Source of the DNA: Natrialba chahannaoensis JCM 10990
GTDB lineage: Archaea; Halobacteriota; Halobacteria; Halobacteriales; Natrialbaceae
DNA length: 64,000 bases
Direction of reading: 5' to 3'
Assembly (NCBI RefSeq): GCF_000337135.1
Contig: NZ_AOIN01000100.1
Coordinates: 66,803 to 130,802, forward strand
In this document: in pieces, positions 58,953 through 64,000 of the stretch
Numbering within the stretch: position 1 is the stretch's first letter
Layout: each line of letters opens with the position of its first letter
The notes under the pieces: model-generated
Databases searched by the model: none
What the model saw: only the letters and a program-made list of their open reading frames with translations
What the model was told of the DNA's origin: nothing
Position numbers and translations under genes: made by a program

Positions 58953-59855
58953 ATGGACAAAGCCGACTCCTGTCGGCGTGCCGCTTCCGACGCTGTCGCG
59001 GACGTCGAACCGCCGCGATTGTCCGGGCTCGTCAACGCCGTTCTCGACGAGGCGTCGATGGTACCGGGAGCACTGACGATCGAGAGTGCGACGATTCATG
59101 CGTCGGCTGGTGGTGCCGAGGAGAGCACTACTGACACCACCAGCACTACCGACACACCCCACGGTGTCGACTCCGAGGCACTACTCACGCACGCTGCCGG
59201 TGTCCAACTGATCTACGAAGGACTGCGGCTCACGCGCACCCTCGCTCACGACGAGCCCTGGGAGCAGCCAGCAACGCCAGACAAGGTCTCGGACAGCATG
59301 GACGCAGCAACCGCCGACCTCGCGATTCTCGCCGCGGATATTCTCGTCGCTCGTGGCTTCTACCTCCTCGCACACACTGACGCCGCCGAAAAGGCCGTCC
59401 AAACCGTCCAGGCATTCGGACACGACCAGACCAGACGCACCGAGCTCGCCACACGGACACCGGCCGCTGCCTCCGACGGTGGAACGCCAGTTGACGACGT
59501 GAATGTTGCCTGTGACCTCGAGACGAACACTGCGAACATCAACGCGGACGGCGGTGCCGACACCAACACCGATATCGACACTACCTCTTCCGCTCCATCG
59601 CCAACCACACTCGACGCCAATCTCGAGCGTGACATCATCGAACTCGCCGTTCGAACCGGTGCCGCTGCCGTCGGTGAATCCTCCACCTCCCGCGTGCTCG
59701 AACGCGGTAACATACTCACCGCCAGACTCACCACGACCGTCCCCCCGACGTTCCCACCCGTCGACACGTGTCAGTTCACACTCGACCCATCGGCAACCGA
59801 CCACTCACCAGAGGAGTGTCCTACCGACCACATCACGCCAGCGACGGACCCCTGA
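58953..59855 (+). CDS. Haloarchaeal helical protein of unknown function
   Basis: A 300-aa protein rich in helices: DKADSCRRAASDAVADVEPP, THAAGVQLIYEGLRLTRTLAHDEPW and ADLAILAADILVARGFYLLAHTDAAEKAVQTVQAFGHDQTRR. The helical layout recalls prenyl-synthase-like haloarchaeal proteins, but DDxxD motifs are missing, so I do not assign an enzyme activity. A low-complexity Asn/Thr/Asp insert (~185-220) interrupts the fold, and the C-terminus is disordered. It is divergent from the enoyl-CoA hydratase gene. Confidence 0.7.
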   Translation: MDKADSCRRAASDAVADVEPPRLSGLVNAVLDEASMVPGALTIESATIHASAGGAEESTTDTTSTTDTPHGVDSEALLTHAAGVQLIYEGLRLTRTLAHDEPWEQPATPDKVSDSMDAATADLAILAADILVARGFYLLAHTDAAEKAVQTVQAFGHDQTRRTELATRTPAAASDGGTPVDDVNVACDLETNTANINADGGADTNTDIDTTSSAPSPTTLDANLERDIIELAVRTGAAAVGESSTSRVLERGNILTARLTTTVPPTFPPVDTCQFTLDPSATDHSPEECPTDHITPATDP

Positions 59856-60063
59856 GTCGGGATCGAGTGGAACAGAATCGAGCGGCCCACAACTGAGCGA
59901 GCCACACTGAGTGGGTTGCGGTTACGGGACAGGACGGAACCGAACGGACCGAAACAGAACAAAACCAACTCTCAGATTCTCCCGTTTGATTCAGTCGGTA
60001 CTCGAGTCCAGTCACCGTTCAGTCTGTAGTAACAACTGCAACTATAGCAACAACTGAAACTGT

Positions 60064-60230
60064 TTACACACCAATCGCACAGCCTTCGTGCGATTGGATG
60101 TGCACTGACTTTTGATGGCTACTATAGTTACACACTGATCGCACGTTCGCGGTTCTCGCTCAGTTCACTCGCTCCGAACCGCGCTGCCGCCGGGCGATCA
60201 GGTGCGCAGTGACTTGCAGTGGCTACTATG
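60064..60230. repeat. Two tandem copies of a palindromic repeat element
   Basis: Copy A (60064-60126) holds a perfect 10-bp hairpin, CCAATCGCAC (60071-60080) with GTGCGATTGG (60088-60097), then TGCACTGACTTTTGATGGCTACTATA. Copy B (60127-60230) repeats GTTACACAC, an outer palindrome CTGATCGC (60135-60142) with GCGATCAG (60194-60201), an inner CGGTTC...GAACCG hairpin and the same trailing CAGTGACTT..TGGCTACTAT. It looks like a REP/MITE-type family. The flanks 59856-60063 and 60231-60380 show no gene. Confidence 0.7.
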
Positions 60231-60417
60231 GGATTGCTGGGGGATGGCGTGTCGTCGGGACGTGTTCGTGCCTGGATCGTCAAAAGTTGTCGCTACCGCT
60301 CTTCAGTATGCAGTCAGTGACAGTGAAAGCGCATTGAATAGTGACGTGAAATCGCCTGACACGGCTGCCGTAGATGGAAAGGGATATAACCCATGGAACT
60401 ACTCAATCTAAATGCGT

Positions 60418-60489
60418 GCCTGGGTAGCTTAGCGGTAAAGCGCGTCCTTGGTAAGGACGAGAGCCCGGGTTCAAATCCCGGCCTAGGCT
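60418..60489 (+). tRNA. tRNA-Thr (GGT)
   Basis: A 72-base cloverleaf: acceptor GCCTGGG/CCTAGGC with one G-U pair, D arm GCTTAGCGGTAAAGC, anticodon stem CGTCC/GGACG with loop TTGGTAA (anticodon GGT), T arm CCGGGTTCAAATCCCGG. A TATA box GATATAAC lies at 60382-60389, about 32 bp upstream. Decayed mobile DNA follows, so it may be an integration site. Confidence 0.95.
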
Positions 60490-60640
60490 TAAGGTAGATT
60501 GGTGTAGTCCTGGTCTTTTAATGGATACACAACCATATCCGAACCCTCAGCCAACGGCTTCTGTGAATTACATGCTTCGATGGCGACGCCCAATGGAGGT
60601 GTCGTGGCATTGTAGCTGGCCGTCGCGAATTCCGTAGGGG

Positions 60641-60972
60641 TTGATCGACGCCACCGACCAGTCGATCACCGAGCGTCCCGAGTTCGAGAAACAAGCGGAA
60701 CGTGTCGAATACGCTCTCGATCCGAAACCAGAAGGCGAAAAGCGAACCGTGGGCGTTCCCGAAATCGATGTTGACCGAGACGACATCGAACGTCCTGACG
60801 TCGATGATCAGACCTCGTTCAGGGACTGGGGGTGGTCGACGTGAGCGACGAGGTCCTCGAGCGCCTCAAACAAACGTTCGAGATCATCCGAACACTGGTC
60901 CGAAGCGGCTTCTTTGGCTGGCCGACACGACCCCAGTTACCACGAGGCCGCCGAGGCGGTCGTTGCTGGTGA
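60641..60972 (+). pseudogene. Two coupled small frames of a decayed mobile element
   Basis: A TTG-started frame of 67 aa (60641-60844, acidic, EKQAERVEYALDPKPEGEKR) overlaps by GTGA a second frame (60841-60972, 43 aa, starting VSDEVLERLKQTFEIIRTLV). Tight overlaps and small sizes are typical of haloviral or plasmid operons. The second loses sense after ~25 residues, suggesting a frameshift. They precede the broken primase-like gene and belong to the same remnant. Confidence 0.4.
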
Positions 60973-61080
60973 GAGTCCAACCAAACCAGGTCCCGGCGAC
61001 AGAGCACCAGATCAACTCGATCGTAGTCCGTCCTGGAACAGCTGGGCGGATGCCGACTTCGCTACGCGACATTTGGAGTG

Positions 61081-61897
61081 TGGCCTGCGGAACTCCTTGA
61101 GCGCGAGCAGTGGATGGGTCACATCGAGAAGAAACCCTTCGCTCCGTGGGGTGATCAGGACGCCCCCGTGGAGTGTTCGAAAGATGGCAACGACACCACC
61201 ACAACGTGTGACTGCGACGCCCGATTTAAATGAGGCTACCGCGGCCACTACGCCGACGACGAGACCGTCGCGATGGTCAAAATCGATCCCCGCCTCGACA
61301 GCCGCACGTTCCTCCAAACCGAAGCCGACCCGTACGTCTACGTCGACGGTGACGACGTCCGCGATCCCGAGACCGGCGACATCCAGCCGGCGTTTATCGC
61401 GACCCTCGAACATGGGCCTAACCTACGCCGACGTCACCCAGTCCGACAGTGGTGCACACGCGATCTATCGCGGTGAACTACCCGACGGTGTCAAGCAAGC
61501 GGCTTGGCGGATCGACGAGGATCCATGGTGAGAACGACGATCTCCCATCGATCGGCTCGACGCCCAGCACGTCGCGAAAGAGACGATCGTCCAGTGCTGG
61601 AACGACGACGCCAACACGAGCGAAGGCGAGCGGGCGTTCTGGCCCACGTGGGGGTCGTTATCCGACGGTGGGACAGCGAACATCGTCAACGACGAGCGCT
61701 GGCAAGACACTGGTGAGCTCGGTGGATATGGTGGCGTCGTCACCATGGCCGCGATTGACGCCGGCGAAATCCACCCCGCGAACGCCCGCCCCGTCGACGA
61801 CGAGACGTGGTGGCGCGGTGTCGAACGACTACGCAAACTCGGGTTCGATATCCCTGAGTACGATTCCGACGACGCGTATAAGCAAGTTATAAAATAA
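61081..61897 (+). pseudogene. Broken plasmid/virus primase-type replication protein
   Basis: Pieces of one protein can be read in order: PAELLEREQWMGHIEKKPFAPW (61081 on), an in-frame TGA at 61231, then VAMVKIDPRLDSRTFLQTEA and FIATLEH, a shift near 61410 to LTYADVTQSDSGAHAIYRGE, another near 61525, and finally DAQHVAKETIVQCWNDDANT through DDETWWRGVERLRKLGFDIP to TAA at 61895. The opening (PAELxERxQW) and the SGAHAIYRG segment resemble haloarchaeal plasmid/virus primase-polymerase-like proteins. With one stop and at least three shifts the gene is dead. It ends in a (TAA)n repeat at 61893-61915. Confidence 0.6.
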
Positions 61898-61941
61898 TAA
61901 TAATAATAATAATAACTTCTATCCGCAACTGCTTACGTGTG

Positions 61942-62331
61942 TTAGAAGTGTCTGAACGTTACGTTCACGTCCGAATCTGATTCACTTGAGACAACTTTGT
62001 CAAGCTCGTCCAATCTGATGTACACATGCTCATTCGGGTCATTGTTTGGATAGCCATTGACATGTCCTTCAAGAGTCCAGACACCGTCGTCTTCATCCAT
62101 TGAGAGGCTCTTGCCATTGGCTTGCACATCAAGACCGCTCCCTTCAAACTCTACAGTGAACGTACCGTAACCTGTTATGGAGAGTGTTCCATCAATTGAA
62201 GAGGGCGTTGCATCAGATTCTGAAGCTGATGCTGACCCACCAATGGTAGCTACTCCACCGAGGGCAACTGCTGTTGCCGCCGTTCCCTTTTTAAGTACGT
62301 TACGCCGAGTCGGCTGGGTTTCTTCCGACAT
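61942..62331 (-). CDS. Small Tat-exported protein
   Basis: A 129-aa protein with a twin-arginine signal (TRRNVLKKGTAATAVALGGVATIGG, ~8-32; likely cut after SASA) and an ~90-residue beta-rich mature domain (GTLSITGYGTFTVEFEGSGL; GHVNGYPNNDPNEHVYIRLD). No Cys lipobox is present, so it is released or cell-wall associated. GC is clearly lower than in the main island, consistent with transfer along with the neighbouring remnant. Family not recognised. Confidence 0.7.
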   Translation of the reverse strand: MSEETQPTRRNVLKKGTAATAVALGGVATIGGSASASESDATPSSIDGTLSITGYGTFTVEFEGSGLDVQANGKSLSMDEDDGVWTLEGHVNGYPNNDPNEHVYIRLDELDKVVSSESDSDVNVTFRHF

Positions 62332-62857
62332 ATGCAGTTATAACATCTACAAGACCGATATTAATTCTTTTCTAGGAACTCAAATAATAACTAATAAATT
62401 AAATGATTAGATGAGTGTTTATCTATTTAACACCTATTCAGTTGATGCTCAACCATCGACTACTGGTACGGTTAATCACGGGTATAGTGATGTCTCAACT
62501 ATCGAAAGACAGAGTATGAATGGAGTAGTGCTGGACGAAGGCACTACGTTGGCTCCGAGACTCTGGAGGATGCCGGCCTCGAGGATGTGACCGACGCGAC
62601 GAACAGCGAGACCGGGCCGTAGAACTCCTTCTTTTTCTGGCGTACTCTGCCGGGGCTGTTTCGAAATGACCCCGTCAGCCCTTTTATATTACCCATTGAA
62701 ACAGTCACGTATGATTCAAGATCGGTGGGTCTTCGACGGCAAATACCAGACCACGATTCTCCACCGGGTGCCAAACTAGACAGTTCCCAGTCATCAGTCG
62801 GATAGACGATGAGGCATGTGAGAGACAGGGAAGAGATTTCGAACGAATCACTGTTCG
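62332..62857. other. AT-rich intergenic region with gene debris
   Basis: No full gene is present. A plus-strand tail HYVGSETLEDAGLEDVTDAT...ETGP ending at ~62622 looks like the C-terminus of a lost gene. A 22-codon frame at 62711-62779 (MIQDRWVFDGKYQTTILHRV..) follows TTTTATATT (62683-62691) at near-leaderless spacing, but is too short to trust. Confidence 0.35.
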
Positions 62858-63691
62858 CTACTGTGACCGTTCTGCGGTGACGATGTATGACTCCATTGGC
62901 GAAACGATGCCCTCGTCGTCACTGTATACGCGCAATTCATCCTCGACCTCCTGAACCAGTTCGGCGCGCACCGTGCGCTCGACGGCTGCAAGTGATCCAG
63001 CTAGCGGCGAGCTTGCTGCCTCGCGGCGAACGAACGCCGCGACTGATGGGTAGCGAACAGCACCAATCTCGATAGTGACCGATACAGCATCGAACGCTGC
63101 GTTCTGAACGAGTGTTCGTATGTCCTCTTGCTCCCATGCGGGGAATGGAGAACGCATCATTGCTCCGGCTTCAGCATCGACGTGGCGCTCTAACGCTTCG
63201 GCGAGTATTTTGTACGCAGGTTGGTAGTCGAGCGGTCGCCAGACGCTTAGCGCTACGCGTCCCCCTGGAGCAAGTACTCGCCCCATCTCTTCGACTGCGG
63301 CGGTTGGGTCGTCGAAGAACTGGAGGGCCTGTTGGCAGCAGACAATATCGAACTGTTCCTCAGGGAACGGGAGCTCCATCGCGTCGCCCTGTTGCCACTC
63401 AATCGATGGGTGGCTATCGGCAGCGGTTTTCTCCGCCACTGCAAGCATGCCTTCATTGATGTCGAGTCCGTCGACGGAGCCACTTGTACCGACTCGACTT
63501 GCGGCACGACGCGCCACGATGCCAGTCCCACAGGCAACGTCCAAGACTCGATCTCCCGCCTGTACGTCACCAGTTTCGATCAGTCGGTCGGCCCATGCCG
63601 TGAAAATCGACGGGACGAGATACGCTTCATAGGCCTCGGAAGCACTCTGTTCGACCTGCCAGCCAGCCGAGTGAGGTTCGTGATTACTCAT
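62858..63691 (-). CDS. Class I SAM-dependent methyltransferase (UbiE-like)
   Basis: A 277-aa methyltransferase. Motif I is RVLDVACGTGIVARRAA (~49-65). The SAM acidic residue is in SVDGLDINEGMLAVAE, and motifs II/III are FDIVCCQQALQFFDDP and EMGRVLAPGGRVALSVW. The C-terminal ~110 residues form a substrate cap. The ATG at 63691 (MSNHEPHSAGWQVEQ) is preferred to an upstream start 9 codons earlier. The substrate is unknown; the sequence resembles small-molecule C/O-methyltransferases of the UbiE/arsenite-methyltransferase-like group. Confidence 0.85.
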   Translation of the reverse strand: MSNHEPHSAGWQVEQSASEAYEAYLVPSIFTAWADRLIETGDVQAGDRVLDVACGTGIVARRAASRVGTSGSVDGLDINEGMLAVAEKTAADSHPSIEWQQGDAMELPFPEEQFDIVCCQQALQFFDDPTAAVEEMGRVLAPGGRVALSVWRPLDYQPAYKILAEALERHVDAEAGAMMRSPFPAWEQEDIRTLVQNAAFDAVSVTIEIGAVRYPSVAAFVRREAASSPLAGSLAAVERTVRAELVQEVEDELRVYSDDEGIVSPMESYIVTAERSQ

Positions 63692-64000
63692 AAGCGCGCA
63701 CCACGAGAGCGGGTACACCGCGAACAGAAGTATAGATTCCTAGTGAAATAGTTCACACCATGAACGCATAGTTGGCAAAGCCAATGCAAGTCGGATGGCG
63801 TCCGTCAGTGAATTGATTCGGTAGAAAGGAAGTCAGGTACGTTGTCAAGTGACCAAGCTTCCTTGCGGAAGTGTTCATAGTACGATTCGGCCCACGCACC
63901 CATTTCGTTACTCGCTCTTCTGTAGGAGATTGTTGATACTGGTCAGTTGTCGCTGTGGAATCGAAGAGAGCAAGGACACCGCGTCAGCGGTGTCCGTTAG
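63692..64000. other. Window edge, possible gene remnant
   Basis: A minus-strand frame ending at 63805 (32 codons from an ATG at 63903; the open sense extends further back to ~63940) reads MGAWAESYYEHFRKEAWSLD..., protein-like but unrecognised. It may be the end of a broken gene. A perfect inverted repeat GGACACCGC-GTCA-GCGGTGTCC lies at 63974-63995 next to the window edge. Confidence 0.35.

Noticed and set aside
1..64000. CRISPR arrays or rRNA genes
   Set aside because: No regularly spaced repeat-spacer pattern or rRNA-like sequence was found in reading the window.

Overview
The window is a stretch of haloarchaeal chromosome. The evidence is a GC-rich sequence, strongly acidic Asp/Glu-rich proteins, Tat rather than Sec signal peptides on exported proteins, TATA boxes about 27 bp upstream of ATGs (leaderless transcripts), and haloarchaeal families such as archaellins with the [21 protein letters not shown] signal, CheF, HtrII-type transducers and MptA. 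Gene content fits Natrialbaceae-type haloarchaea (Natrialba/Natronorubrum/Haloterrigena-like), but I cannot fix the genus.

Bases 1-5 kb hold a decayed tnpB transposase gene, two tiny coupled genes divergent from a small winged-helix regulator with two palindromic operator-like sites between them, a PAP2 phosphatase and a TrpD-like phosphoribosyltransferase. From 4.5 to 45.8 kb lies one large motility and taxis island. The chemotaxis part (4.5-23.4 kb) encodes cheB-cheA-cheD plus a KaiC-like ATPase and partner on the minus strand. On the plus strand it encodes a ParA ATPase coupled to a long CheW, a globin-fold transducer that has lost its heme histidine, a second CheW and a canonical HemAT. 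Next come a HtrII-type membrane transducer with an opsin homologue lacking the retinal lysine (minus), then cheR, cheY, cheC and a cheF. The archaellum part (23.5-39 kb, minus strand) encodes two archaellins (one with a ~240-residue insert), arlF, arlG, arlD, an IS200/IS605 element sitting in the 3' end of arlD, arlJ, a small membrane protein, arlCE, arlH and arlI. The island ends with a second cheF coupled to a HEAT-repeat protein (the Che-archaellum connectors), a Tat lipoprotein and a large CARDB-like surface protein.

Bases 46.6-60.5 kb are ordinary chromosome: tRNA-Ile, FxsA, a DUF255 thioredoxin-like protein, a TrmB regulator, GTP cyclohydrolase MptA, a nucleotidyltransferase flanked by ~34-bp direct repeats, the haloarchaeal RNA polymerase epsilon-type protein, NAD kinase, an amphi-Trp protein, a membrane protein, NAD synthase, an enoyl-CoA hydratase family protein, an unknown protein, a tandem palindromic repeat and tRNA-Thr. 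Downstream of tRNA-Thr (60.5-64 kb) is a decayed plasmid/virus-type primase region with lower GC, a small Tat-exported protein and a methyltransferase.

Working model: receptors (HemAT, heme-less globin transducer, HtrII-like/opsin-like pair) signal through CheW-CheA to CheY. CheR, CheB, CheD and CheC adapt the response. CheF and HEAT proteins deliver CheY-P to the ArlCDE/FGHIJ motor driving the archaellin filament. The most unusual points are the non-retinal opsin that keeps its transducer-docking residue, the heme-less globin sensor beside a normal HemAT, the ParA-CheW coupling, the insertion in arlD and the large archaellin.
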